Origin: Anaerolineaceae bacterium
GTDB lineage: Bacteria; Chloroflexota; Anaerolineae; Anaerolineales; Villigracilaceae
Direction: 5' to 3'
DNA length: 45,430 nt
Assembly (NCBI GenBank): GCA_009885525.1
Contig: VFKN01000151.1
Span: 1 to 45,430, forward strand
The notes beneath the pieces are model-generated. The model saw only the letters and a program-made list of their open reading frames with translations. It made no database searches and was not told where the DNA came from. Within the stretch, counting starts at the first letter, position 1; the number at the start of each line of letters is the position of its first letter. Of this stretch, positions 23,066 to 30,780 are shown piece after piece. A program made the position numbers and the translations under genes.

Positions 23066-24211
23066 TTAACGCCGCTGCATTCTTTTTAGCGCCAGCAGCC
23101 CCGCGATGTTGAATACAGCAGCCAGCAGTGCGATAAACAAAAAACCGAAGCGTTGATAGATGATCGCGGCGAGAAATGCGCCGAGGGCGCGTCCGATGGA
23201 ATGACCTGTGACGTTCATGGATAGCATCGTGGCGCGCGCACCGGGCACAATCTCGGTCATTAGCGGGATGTGGCTGACCATGATGTATTCGAATGTGATG
23301 TAGAAAAGAAACAATCCGATCAGCGCGCCGGTTTGGGTTTTGCCGATAAATGGGAGCAGCAGCGCAGCCAGCGCGTTACAGATCAACCCGATGGTCAGCG
23401 CGAGCGGCTTGCCGAGTCTATCGGTGGTGAAAGCGACCAGCCCCTCGCCGCTCAACTCCGAGATGCCGATCACCGCGGATGCGCCGGCGAGCGCGGCGAT
23501 TTTCAATCCAAAAGAATCTTCGAGCCAAACGCCAAAGATCACGTTGACCAATTCATTGCCCGCGCTTGCCCACATCGCGATGGAAATTCCCGCGATCGCA
23601 GGGACGGAGGTGAGCACCGCGCGATAGCCCGCGCGCGAATCGGATGTCAACGCGTGATGCGGATCTTCGCGCGGAACAATTCTCCACACGGTGATGAATA
23701 TAAAAATCCCGAGTATGGTCAGCACCGGGAATGGCGCAGACCAGCCAAACTTTGCGATGAGAAATCCCATCGCAGGCACGCCGACGATGAACGCCATTGA
23801 CCAGGCAACTTCAGTGACAGCCAATGCCGTTCCGCGCTGCGCGTATGGGACGCGGTCGCCGAAATAAGATTGCATCGCTGGGTCGAAAATATATTTGCCA
23901 AGCACGGCAAGGATCAACGCAGCGGCGAGAGTCCAAATGGCTGGGTGGATGGCGACCAACCCAACACCGAGCGTGAAGATAACTGTGCCGAGCAGCATGC
24001 CGAACTTACGTCCGCGGCGGTCTGCGATGGGTGCGAATAATGGACTGAAAGCGCCGATCAGCGAGCGCACTGTCATCAACAGCGACATGGTGGAAATATC
24101 CACGCCGAGTCCGCGCGCGAAGGTGGATAAAAATGGATACACCATCCTGTGGGCTGTATTCAGGATGGTGCGCAAGAACATGAAAGTGATAAGTTGAAAT
24201 CGGATTCGCAA
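23066..24211 (-). CDS. MFS transporter
   Basis: 381 residues with 11-12 membrane segments. The loop APIADRRGRKFGMLLG (between TM2 and TM3) is the MFS A-motif, and the central loop carries REDPHHALTSDSRAGY. It resembles drug/sugar-efflux type MFS permeases; substrate unknown. The start is uncertain: TTG at 24211 allows MRIRFQLITF, while ATG at 24181 would begin MFLRTILNTAHRM; neither has a clear Shine-Dalgarno. It lies 6 bp after the preceding minus-strand membrane protein gene, so the two probably form an operon. Confidence 0.85.
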   Translation of the reverse strand: MRIRFQLITFMFLRTILNTAHRMVYPFLSTFARGLGVDISTMSLLMTVRSLIGAFSPLFAPIADRRGRKFGMLLGTVIFTLGVGLVAIHPAIWTLAAALILAVLGKYIFDPAMQSYFGDRVPYAQRGTALAVTEVAWSMAFIVGVPAMGFLIAKFGWSAPFPVLTILGIFIFITVWRIVPREDPHHALTSDSRAGYRAVLTSVPAIAGISIAMWASAGNELVNVIFGVWLEDSFGLKIAALAGASAVIGISELSGEGLVAFTTDRLGKPLALTIGLICNALAALLLPFIGKTQTGALIGLFLFYITFEYIMVSHIPLMTEIVPGARATMLSMNVTGHSIGRALGAFLAAIIYQRFGFLFIALLAAVFNIAGLLALKRMQRR

Positions 24212-24217
24212 GATTTT

Positions 24218-24826
24218 TTAGCCGTTTGTTTTTAATGTCAGGAAGAAGCGCGTCAGGAAATATCCCGCAACCCATGCGAGGATGTTCAATGCAACGAAGA
24301 AGATGATGATGTTCCACAAACCTGAGTTGAAGATCGGCGATGGCGGCGGATGCATGATGTTTTGCGCCGTTGCAAAGACCACGCGCAAGGTGACGATGTA
24401 GACGATGTTTCCCACCGAGGTGAGCCAGGGAAGTTCAAAAAGCCATAAGCCTGCCTGAAGTAAAACGCCGGTGATGGCAAAGATCATCGCAAGGCGGAAG
24501 CGCGGTTCGGCGAGGAATAGTCCGTTCCAGTTGGCTTGCATGGCGAGGAGTGAAAGCGGGAGATAGGTCAGCCAGAAGATAATGCCTGTTCTGCCGAGTG
24601 CAGCGCTCCAGGCGTGAAAAATATCCTTGCGCAGGATCAGACCCGCGAGTCCGGCAAGTGCGGCGGCGGCGAAGGCAACTTCCGCGGCGATCACCCAAGC
24701 CCCGTGCAGGTACACGATCCGCACGTTCGATCCCAATGATTTTTCTTCGGGACCAAAAAACGCCATGAGCGCCAGTGCAAGAATGGTAAGAAAAAAATAA
24801 AAGAGAGGGGATTTTGTTTTGTTCAT
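24218..24826 (-). CDS. Unrecognised six-helix membrane protein
   Basis: 202 residues with about six hydrophobic segments and a short basic C-terminus. A conserved-looking stretch SLGSNVRIVYLHGAWVIAA follows the first helix. It recalls the RIMYVHVPSAWM region of cytochrome c assembly protein CcmC, but the tryptophan-rich signature of that family is not evident, so I do not assign it. The only start is ATG 24826 with no Shine-Dalgarno; a -10-like TACAAT lies 7 nt before it (plus-strand 24834-24839), suggesting a leaderless transcript. Probably cotranscribed with the MFS gene. Confidence 0.7.
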   Translation of the reverse strand: MNKTKSPLFYFFLTILALALMAFFGPEEKSLGSNVRIVYLHGAWVIAAEVAFAAAALAGLAGLILRKDIFHAWSAALGRTGIIFWLTYLPLSLLAMQANWNGLFLAEPRFRLAMIFAITGVLLQAGLWLFELPWLTSVGNIVYIVTLRVVFATAQNIMHPPPSPIFNSGLWNIIIFFVALNILAWVAGYFLTRFFLTLKTNG

Positions 24827-24856
24827 GGCGCGAATTGTACTCCATTCAAATCTTGC

Positions 24857-24884
24857 TTGACAATTTATTTGCGTATGATAGACT
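24857..24884 (+). promoter_or_regulatory. Candidate promoter of the riboswitch-ATPase unit
   Basis: TTGACA (24857-24862), 16 bp, then TAGACT (24879-24884). TATGAT at 24874-24879 is a better hexamer but too close to the -35. Transcription should begin just before the riboswitch. Confidence 0.45.
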
Positions 24885-24885
24885 C

Positions 24886-25035
24886 AAAGTGTTTGAGGAG
24901 TAGCCGCCTGTGTTCATTTTAGCCCCAGGTTGAGTCGTCATACCATTGGCACGCTATGCGCGCCATCGGCGGTTCATATGTTTGTAGACGTTGGCGAGAC
25001 TATCACAGAGGATTGTGGTAGTCTCGTTTTAATTT
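24886..25035 (+). promoter_or_regulatory. yybP-ykoY (Mn2+) riboswitch with overlapping terminator
   Basis: The RNA has the conserved L1 segment GAGGAGTAGCC (24896-24906), GTCGTCATACC (about 24935-24945) matching the family's GUCAACAUAC-like stretch, and the L3 segment GGCGAGAC (24993-25000). These are the metal-binding loops of the Mn2+-sensing yybP-ykoY motif. The L3 sequence is also the left arm of a strong terminator: GAGACTATCACA (24996-25007) pairs with TGTGGTAGTCTC (25014-25025), followed by GTTTTAATTT. Folding of the aptamer should exclude the terminator and let transcription reach the ATPase, an ON switch. The outer P1 pairing was not resolved by eye. Confidence 0.85.
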
Positions 25036-25045
25036 ATAGGAGACA

Positions 25046-25101
25046 GGTGACAGTCACTTTATTAGAATTTATCCAGGTTAATTATAAAAGTGACTGTCGC
25101 C
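25046..25101. repeat. Inverted repeat of the GACAGTCAC family
   Basis: GGTGACAGTCACTTT (25046-25060) and AAAGTGACTGTCGCC (25087-25101) flank a 26-nt spacer, between the riboswitch terminator and the ATPase start. The same core recurs at 32576-32600, 39761-39793 and 40507-40548. Confidence 0.75.
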
Positions 25102-25125
25102 TTATTTCAAATTAGGAGTTCTTGA

Positions 25126-28023
25126 ATGGCAGAAATAAAAGAACAGGAATGGCACGCGCTAAAAGCGGAAGATGTATTGAAACATCTTGAAGTACGAAAT
25201 GAAGGGCTGACTTCTGAAGAGGTGGCGAAGCGTTTGGAACAATACGGTCCGAACCAATTGAATGAAGCGCCGCGTCCGGGTTTCCTTGTGATCTTGTGGG
25301 CGCAGTTGAACAACTTCGTCGTAATCCTGCTGATCGTTGCTTCGGTCATCTCCGCGCTGCTGGGTGATTATGTGGAAGCCGCCGCAATCATGGCGATTGT
25401 AGTGCTCAACTCGGTGCTGGGAATTGTTCAAGAGCAGCGCGCGGAGCAGGCTCTTGCGGCGCTGAAAAAACTCGCCGCGCCGGATGCGCAAGTATTAAGA
25501 GACGGCGCGCGTAATTCCGTCCCTTCTTATAATCTTGTGCCCGGTGACATTGTCTTTTTGGAAGCAGGGAATTTCATCCCCGCCGATCTGCGTTTACTTG
25601 AAGCCATAAATCTGCGCGTTGAAGAAGCCTCGCTCACCGGCGAATCGCTCCCCGTTCAAAAAAATGCCGCGAGCGTGTTGGAAAAAAATGTTCCACTTGG
25701 TGATAGAAAAAACACAGCCTTCATGGGAACACTTGTCAATTACGGGCGCGGACGCGGTGTGGTGACCAGCACCGGCATGCACACGCAACTTGGGCTTATC
25801 GCCACCATGCTGCAAAACGTGGACACCGAAGTAACGCCTTTGCAAAGAAGGCTCGATCAACTCGGCAGGTCGTTGAGTATTGGCTCGTTGATTCTTGTTG
25901 CGCTTGTGTTTATCGTCGCGCTTATTAACCAAACTAATATCGGCGAGTTGTTCACCAACCCGCTGGCTTACTTCAAGGAATTCGCGTCGGAGATCACCGA
26001 GGTCTTTATCATCGCTATCAGCCTTGCGATTGCGGCTGTGCCGGAAGGTCTGCCCGCGGTGGTGACCATCTCGCTTGCGCTCGGCATGCGCGAGATGATT
26101 CAACGCCACGCACTGATTCGCAAATTGTCATCGGTGGAAACGCTTGGCTCTGCGACTGTGATCTGTTCCGATAAAACCGGAACGCTGACTCAAAATGAAA
26201 TGACGGTCACGCGTGTTTGGGCGGACAATCAATTTGTGCATGTGACCGGCACAGGATACGCACCGGTTGGTGAGTTCCAGGTGGACGGCGCGAAAGTTGA
26301 TGTGCAAAAATATCCCGCCATTCTTTCGACGCTTTGGTTGGGATTGTTAAATAACGATGCGACGATTGAAACAACGGGCGAGAATGAATCTCAGAAAACA
26401 TATCGCATCGTGGGCGATCCTACCGAGGGTTCATTGCTTGTCGCCGCGGCGAAGGCGGGCGCGATCCACGTTCAGATCGATGAGGCGTATCCGCGCGAGA
26501 ATGAAGTCCCGTTTGATTCAGAGCGCAAACGCATGATCACCATTCATGATGTGCGCGACCCGCAGCCCGGTGACCCATCACCGTTCCATGATGATCAACA
26601 TAAAGACTGGGATGTGATCGCGGTGAAAGGCGCGCCCGATATTGTGCTTGAGCTCTGTACGCAATATCAAGGCATGGATGATAAACCCCAGCCGATGACG
26701 AAAGAAGCCAAAGAAAGAATCTTAGCCGCAAATGATGCGATGACCAAAGATGCGCTGCGCGTGATCGGTCTCGCGTATCGTATGCAAAAAGATGTGCCGG
26801 ACGACCCCGAACAAATCAAAGCCGAAGAACTCGAAAAGAATCTTGTCTTTGTTGGCTTGGTCGGCATGATCGATCCGCCGCGCACCGAAGTGAAACCCGC
26901 GCTTGCGCACGCGCGCCACGCGGGCATCCGCACCGTGATGATCACCGGCGATTATCCCAACACCGCCAAAGCGATTGCCGAAGCCATTGGACTTCTGCGC
27001 CCCGGTAAAGGTGTGATGACGGGAGCGCAGCTCGACGACCTCGATGATGTTCAGCTAAAGAATATTATCGAAGACACGGATGTCTTCGCCCGCGTCTCGC
27101 CCGAACACAAAATGCGAATCGTGGATGCGCTGCAAGCGAATGATGAAATTGTCGCAATGACCGGTGACGGCGTGAACGACGCGCCCGCCATCAAACGCGC
27201 CGACATTGGTGTGGCAATGGGTATCACCGGCACGGATGTCGCCAAAGAAACCGCGGATATGGTGCTTACCGATGATAACTACGCCAGCATCGTCGCCGCA
27301 GTTGAACAGGGACGCATTATCTATAGCAATATCCGCAAGTTCGTGTTTTTCCTGCTTTCATCCAATGTTGCGGAGATCATGATTATTTTTCTCGCGACTC
27401 TCGCTGGCTTACCTCCGCCGTTGACCGCTATTCAACTCTTATGGCTCAATCTCATTACGGACGGTGCGCCTGCGCTGGCGCTCGCAATGGAAAAAGGTGA
27501 TCCCGATATCATGGATCAAAAGCCGCGCGCGAAAATTGAACCGATCGTCAATCGCTCCATGGGAATTGGTATCTTCATCCAGACCATTACGCAAACGGGC
27601 GCAGTGTTGGGCGCATTCATCGCGGGGTTGGCATGGCATCTTGAAGCGGGCGCAATCATGCCGGCCGGCGCGAATATGCTTTCCTTCGTATTGAGTCACG
27701 ATTGGCGCGGCGTGGATGTGCAATCCGCGGAGACGATGGCGTTTGTCACTTTGTCGCTGGCTGAGTTGTTCCGCGCATACACAGTCCGCTCGGAACGCGC
27801 GTCCATCTTCACCATCGGAATTTTCTCGAATAAATATATGCAGTACGCGGTTGGAATTTCGATCACGTTATTGCTGCTTGTGTGCGCTGTGCCGTTCCTT
27901 CAACCGATCTTCAACACGCACTTCCTCACCGGGCGTGAGTGGGCAGTAGTTGTCGGTCTGGCGCTCGTTCCCGCTGTTTCAGAAGAGATCACAAAGTTCT
28001 TTTTGCGAAGAAGCGAGAAATAA
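25126..28023 (+). CDS. Cation-transporting P-type ATPase (P2A-like), probable Mn2+/Ca2+ exporter
   Basis: 965 residues. N-terminal cation-ATPase domain, actuator TGES in EEASLTGESLPVQK, TM4 ion-site segment AVPEGLPAVVTI, phosphorylation motif SDKTGTLTQNEMTV with Asp349, nucleotide domain with KGAPD, MITGDYPNTA, hinge TGDGVNDAPAIKRADIGVAM, and C-terminal membrane segments (LLWLNLITDGAPALALAMEKGD). It resembles SERCA-type Ca2+ pumps; related bacterial pumps export Mn2+. The upstream yybP-ykoY riboswitch argues for Mn2+ detoxification. TAGGAG precedes ATG 25126, and a terminator follows. Substrate choice is inferred from regulation. Confidence 0.92.
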   Translation: MAEIKEQEWHALKAEDVLKHLEVRNEGLTSEEVAKRLEQYGPNQLNEAPRPGFLVILWAQLNNFVVILLIVASVISALLGDYVEAAAIMAIVVLNSVLGIVQEQRAEQALAALKKLAAPDAQVLRDGARNSVPSYNLVPGDIVFLEAGNFIPADLRLLEAINLRVEEASLTGESLPVQKNAASVLEKNVPLGDRKNTAFMGTLVNYGRGRGVVTSTGMHTQLGLIATMLQNVDTEVTPLQRRLDQLGRSLSIGSLILVALVFIVALINQTNIGELFTNPLAYFKEFASEITEVFIIAISLAIAAVPEGLPAVVTISLALGMREMIQRHALIRKLSSVETLGSATVICSDKTGTLTQNEMTVTRVWADNQFVHVTGTGYAPVGEFQVDGAKVDVQKYPAILSTLWLGLLNNDATIETTGENESQKTYRIVGDPTEGSLLVAAAKAGAIHVQIDEAYPRENEVPFDSERKRMITIHDVRDPQPGDPSPFHDDQHKDWDVIAVKGAPDIVLELCTQYQGMDDKPQPMTKEAKERILAANDAMTKDALRVIGLAYRMQKDVPDDPEQIKAEELEKNLVFVGLVGMIDPPRTEVKPALAHARHAGIRTVMITGDYPNTAKAIAEAIGLLRPGKGVMTGAQLDDLDDVQLKNIIEDTDVFARVSPEHKMRIVDALQANDEIVAMTGDGVNDAPAIKRADIGVAMGITGTDVAKETADMVLTDDNYASIVAAVEQGRIIYSNIRKFVFFLLSSNVAEIMIIFLATLAGLPPPLTAIQLLWLNLITDGAPALALAMEKGDPDIMDQKPRAKIEPIVNRSMGIGIFIQTITQTGAVLGAFIAGLAWHLEAGAIMPAGANMLSFVLSHDWRGVDVQSAETMAFVTLSLAELFRAYTVRSERASIFTIGIFSNKYMQYAVGISITLLLLVCAVPFLQPIFNTHFLTGREWAVVVGLALVPAVSEEITKFFLRRSEK

Positions 28024-28024
28024 A

Positions 28025-28058
28025 TAAAAAACTCCCGCACAATGGCGGGAGTTTTTTT
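28025..28058 (+). terminator. Rho-independent terminator of the ATPase gene
   Basis: ACTCCCGC (28031-28038) pairs with GCGGGAGT (28045-28052) around ACAATG, followed by seven T. Confidence 0.9.
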
Positions 28059-28059
28059 G

Positions 28060-28320
28060 TTATTGACTCACCTTACGCAGTGATAACCGTAACGCGAGAT
28101 TTATCTCGCATTGCAACCTCCTCTCAGCCAAGAGCGACACGCAAAGCGTGTCGCGTTACAGAGATCAATTGCGCCTGCTTGCGTAAGGTAAGTTATTAAC
28201 TGATGTTACGCAGTGTCGTTCTGAGCGTAGCGAAGAACCTCTACGGTTATCTCAGAGACCCTTCGCTATCGCTCAGGGCGACATGAAAAGATAAAAAGTG
28301 CGTAAGGTGGGTTATTAACT
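28060..28320. repeat. Nested repeat cluster between the ATPase and methyltransferase genes
   Basis: A 20-bp unit TGCGTAAGGTRRGTTATTAA occurs directly at about 28180-28199 and 28299-28318 and inverted at 28060-28079. Between the first pair lie hairpins GCGAGA-TTTA-TCTCGC (about 28094-28109) and GCGACACGC-AAA-GCGTGTCGC (28134-28154). Between the last pair lies a 70-bp palindromic element (28214-28283) with CTGAGCGTAGCGAAG and CTTCGCTATCGCTCAG arms. No gene is seen. The last unit supplies the stop codon of the convergent methyltransferase. Confidence 0.7.
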
Positions 28321-29095
28321 ATTGTTTACTTGCATGCACCACAAACACGCGATGCGGAATTTGCAAAAGCGCATTTTCATCCCGCGTGAATTCCTCCAGC
28401 GTGGATTTTAACTCCGCGTCGAATTTCGCCACATCTTCTTCAGAAAGACTTGCGCCAACACCAGAACTCGCGCGGATGCGCCCGCGCCACGCATCGGCTG
28501 AGTAGGGAGCGGGCAGGTCAAATGAGAAAGTTTGAATATCCACAAAACCCGCTTCACCGAAATCGCGCAGCCAATCGGGATATACGCCTGCCTTGTTCCC
28601 AAAGAGTTCGTACCATGAAGGGTTGTATGTTTCGATCAATTTTTCGGTGACATCCACAATATTGCCTGAAAGCGGAAGCCAGTCAAAATGTGCGATGAGC
28701 GCCCGCCCATTGGGTTTGAGGATGCGTTTCACTTCCTGCGCCGCGCGCGGACGGTCAAACCAATGCCAGCATTGACCCGCAGAGACCACGTCAAACGTTG
28801 AATCGGGCAAGCCGGTCTCTTCGGCTTTCGCAAAGCGGAAATCCACCTCCACACTTTCCTGTAAACTTAAATCCTTTGCCTGCGCGAGTAACTGCGCCGA
28901 GATGTCCACGCCGGTGACGTTACATCCGCGCGCTGCAAATCCGCGCGCAAGTGTGCCAGTGCCAGTGCCGAGGTCAGCCAGCACGTCGCCTATTTTTACA
29001 ATTTCCTCCTCGAAAACGCGATCAAAAAATTCATTCGGGAATCCGGCGCGATGTTTGGCATAATCATCCGCCGTGTGTCCAAAGTTGACTTGCAT
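28319..29095 (-). CDS. Class I SAM-dependent methyltransferase
   Basis: 258 residues. Motif I VLADLGTGTGTLARGFAARG, acidic VTGVDIS, the motif VVSAGQCWHWFDRPRAAQEVKRILKPNG, then a variable C-terminal part. It resembles the methyltransferase type 11 group (UbiE/trans-aconitate methyltransferase-like) acting on small molecules; substrate unknown. ATG 29095 has GGAGA upstream with 7-nt spacing. It stands alone on the minus strand, and its stop codon overlaps the repeat cluster. Confidence 0.87.
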   Translation of the reverse strand: MQVNFGHTADDYAKHRAGFPNEFFDRVFEEEIVKIGDVLADLGTGTGTLARGFAARGCNVTGVDISAQLLAQAKDLSLQESVEVDFRFAKAEETGLPDSTFDVVSAGQCWHWFDRPRAAQEVKRILKPNGRALIAHFDWLPLSGNIVDVTEKLIETYNPSWYELFGNKAGVYPDWLRDFGEAGFVDIQTFSFDLPAPYSADAWRGRIRASSGVGASLSEEDVAKFDAELKSTLEEFTRDENALLQIPHRVFVVHASKQ

Positions 29096-29140
29096 GAAAT
29101 GATCTCCAATAAAACGTGATATAGAATTTTATCTTAAATA

Positions 29141-29170
29141 GGAGTCCAACAACTCCAGACTTTGGAGTCC
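29141..29170. repeat. GGAGTCC repeat upstream of the methyltransferase
   Basis: GGAGTCC (29141-29147) and ACTTTGGAGTCC (29159-29170) with ACTCCA between them form a compact repeat. A related palindrome (AGTCCAAAGTC/GACTTTGGAGT) is at 30695-30726. Confidence 0.5.
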
Positions 29171-29243
29171 TTATAGCCTTGTCAGTTATAAAACAGGAAC
29201 TTCGTCCATTGCATGAGACCCCAAAGCCCAATACAATTTATTT

Positions 29244-29395
29244 ATGAACAATGACCGCGATCTCAAAAGTATCCGCGTTGTGAATCTTGGCTCGGGCGTA
29301 AATATTTTACTTGCTATTGTAAAAATGTTTTTGGCGTTTTAGGATACAGCCCCGCGTTGCTGGCTGAAGGCATCAACTCCAAGCAAGATAATTAG
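29244..29395 (+). pseudogene. Truncated, frameshifted remnant of a cation diffusion facilitator gene
   Basis: From ATG 29244 the frame reads MNNDRDLKSIRVVNLGSGVN, continues ILLAIVKMFLAF and stops at 29341-29343. One frame over, from 29342, it continues GYSPALLAEGINSKQDN and stops at 29395. Together these match the N-terminus of CDF (cation efflux) proteins, where a first helix is followed by G-SPALLAEGIHS. Everything after the first two membrane segments is gone. It lies near the riboswitch-controlled metal ATPase, so a second metal exporter may have been lost. Identification is by motif only. Confidence 0.65.
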
Positions 29396-29442
29396 AATTA
29401 AAATTGGGATATGGATTTTTAATTCGCATTTCACTTATGCGC

Positions 29443-29862
29443 CTACTTTTTCCTTAGAAACGAATGCATTTCTTTTAAAGTTTGCTTCCAAATGGATTCC
29501 ACTTCCACTTTATGTTGAATGTCCCCTGCGCGTTTATGCATAAGAGTCATTACGCGTTCATCTTCCCCCGCATCCAGCCAAAAGCCGTGATCGTTCTCGG
29601 CGCAATAATCCAGTTTCAGGTCATATAACCGATATTGAAATTCCGTCAGGCTTGTTCCGCAATGCGGGCAGGGATGATCTGTCCTGGCTTGAAAGTGGAT
29701 TAATGAACCTTTGTGCGCGTCATCGTCAAAGGCGATATCTTCCAATTTGTCGAGTTCGGGCGCATCCAGCCACATGCCCCAGCAGCCGGGACACGAATCC
29801 ACTTCGATCATGCCTTTGTAGTATTTTTTAACCAACTCGGTATTGCACTTGGGACAATTCAT
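29443..29862 (-). CDS. Zinc-ribbon protein (zf-TFIIB type)
   Basis: 139 residues with two zinc-ribbon modules: CPKCNTELVKKYYKGMIEVDSCPGCWGMWLD at the N-terminus (CxxC...CxxC), and CPHCGTSL...LDYCAENDHGFWLDAGE in the middle, where the second half has CAEND in place of CxxC. The helical C-terminus is charged. zf-TFIIB domain proteins are small, widespread and of unknown function. Its ATG overlaps the stop of tlyA (4 bp), so it is translated from the same message. No Shine-Dalgarno-specific reasoning is needed for the start. Confidence 0.85.
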   Translation of the reverse strand: MNCPKCNTELVKKYYKGMIEVDSCPGCWGMWLDAPELDKLEDIAFDDDAHKGSLIHFQARTDHPCPHCGTSLTEFQYRLYDLKLDYCAENDHGFWLDAGEDERVMTLMHKRAGDIQHKVEVESIWKQTLKEMHSFLRKK

Positions 29863-30671
29863 TCCACACTCTCCGGTAGCACTTCATTGACCAACTCTTC
29901 AATCGACTTGTCGTCTCGATTAAAGTCGAGCCAGACTAAAAATTCGGTATTGCCTTTTGGCCCCAGCAAGGGAGATTTGATCAACCCGCGCAAGCCGAAA
30001 CCTTCATGCTTTGCGAACGTGAGCACGTCCAGCAAGACCTGCCTATGAATTTCAGGGTCGCGGATCACGCCGTCGCCGCGCGAGACATCTTTTTTGCCCG
30101 CTTCAAATTGAGGCTTAATCAATGCAATCGCATTCCCCTCTCCTCCCGGGAGAGGGGTCAGGGGTGAGGGCGCAAACCATTTTTTCACCACCGGCAATAA
30201 TATCTTCAACGAAATAAAAGAAGCATCCACAGTGACGAATGAAATTTTCTCAGGCAATGATTCCACAAAGCGCGCGTTGGTTTCCTCCATGACGATCACG
30301 CGCCCGTAATTTCTCAACTTCCAATGCAGGATGCCCTTACCCACATCAATCGCGTAGACTTTCTCCGCGCCTCGCTGCAACATGCAATCGGTGAATCCGC
30401 CTGTCGATGCGCCCACGTCCGCGCAGATTAAACCCTTCACGTCGATGCCAAACGCTTCGAGGGCGGCATCCAATTTTTCTCCGCCGCGCGATACGAAGCG
30501 CGGACCCGAATCCACTTCGAGTTTGGTGTTGCTTGGCACCGTCGTCCCGGATTTGAGGGCAACTTCTCCGTTCGCGCGCACTTGTCCCGCCATAATTAAC
30601 GCCTGCGCTTTTGCGCGCGATTCTGCCAATCCGCGTTCCACTAACAACACATCCAATCTTGTTTTTGTCAT
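29859..30671 (-). CDS. tlyA: TlyA family rRNA methyltransferase (S4 plus FtsJ domains), with in-frame repeat
   Basis: 270 residues. N-terminal S4 RNA-binding domain (RLDVLLVERGLAESRAKAQALIMAGQVRANG), SRGGEKLDAALEAF, then an FtsJ/RrmJ-like methyltransferase with CADVGASTGGFTDCMLQRGAEKVYAIDVG and LIKPQFEAGKKDVSRGDGVIRDP. TlyA proteins 2'-O-methylate rRNA cytidines. A 36-bp palindromic repeat (30135-30170) is translated in frame as PSPLTPLPGGEG between the strand ending KKWFA and the motif IALIKPQFEAG, so it enlarges a loop. ATG 30671 has no Shine-Dalgarno and a -10-like TAAAAT 6 nt upstream, suggesting a leaderless message. Confidence 0.9.
   Translation of the reverse strand: MTKTRLDVLLVERGLAESRAKAQALIMAGQVRANGEVALKSGTTVPSNTKLEVDSGPRFVSRGGEKLDAALEAFGIDVKGLICADVGASTGGFTDCMLQRGAEKVYAIDVGKGILHWKLRNYGRVIVMEETNARFVESLPEKISFVTVDASFISLKILLPVVKKWFAPSPLTPLPGGEGNAIALIKPQFEAGKKDVSRGDGVIRDPEIHRQVLLDVLTFAKHEGFGLRGLIKSPLLGPKGNTEFLVWLDFNRDDKSIEELVNEVLPESVE
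30135..30170. repeat. Palindromic repeat (family A) inside tlyA
   Basis: CCCCTCTCC-TCCC-GGGAGAGGGG followed by TCAGGGGTGAGGG matches the inner stem and one outer arm of the element in cinA (11828-11876). Its length is 36 bp, a multiple of three. Confidence 0.82.
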
Positions 30672-30694
30672 GCTGCTATTTTACTTTGAATACA

Positions 30695-30726
30695 GCAGTC
30701 CAAAGTCTCCTGACTTTGGAGTCCGC
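30695..30726. repeat. AGTCCAAAGTC palindrome between tlyA and ubiA
   Basis: GCAGTCCAAAGTC (30695-30707) and GACTTTGGAGTC (30712-30723) pair around TCCT. It sits between two divergent genes, next to an extended -10-like TGGTACACT at 30729-30737. Confidence 0.65.
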
Positions 30727-30728
30727 TT

Positions 30729-30774
30729 TGGTACACTGACTGTAAACTGACTTTCCATAAAATACAGGTAAAAT
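30729..30774 (+). promoter_or_regulatory. Candidate promoters of ubiA
   Basis: TGGTACACT (30729-30737) is an extended -10 box that would give a leader of about 37 nt. TAAAAT (30769-30774) lies exactly 6 nt before ATG 30781 and could give a leaderless message. No Shine-Dalgarno precedes the ATG, which favours the second. Confidence 0.35.
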
Positions 30775-30780
30775 ATCCTT

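Noticed and set aside
24218..24826. Assignment as cytochrome c assembly protein CcmC
   Set aside because: Only a short stretch (RIVYLHGAW) is reminiscent; the WGxxWxWD heme-handling signature and other ccm genes are absent.
24930..25115. Short plus-strand ORF over the riboswitch region
   Set aside because: It has no ribosome site, and the nucleotides are explained by the conserved yybP-ykoY segments and terminator.
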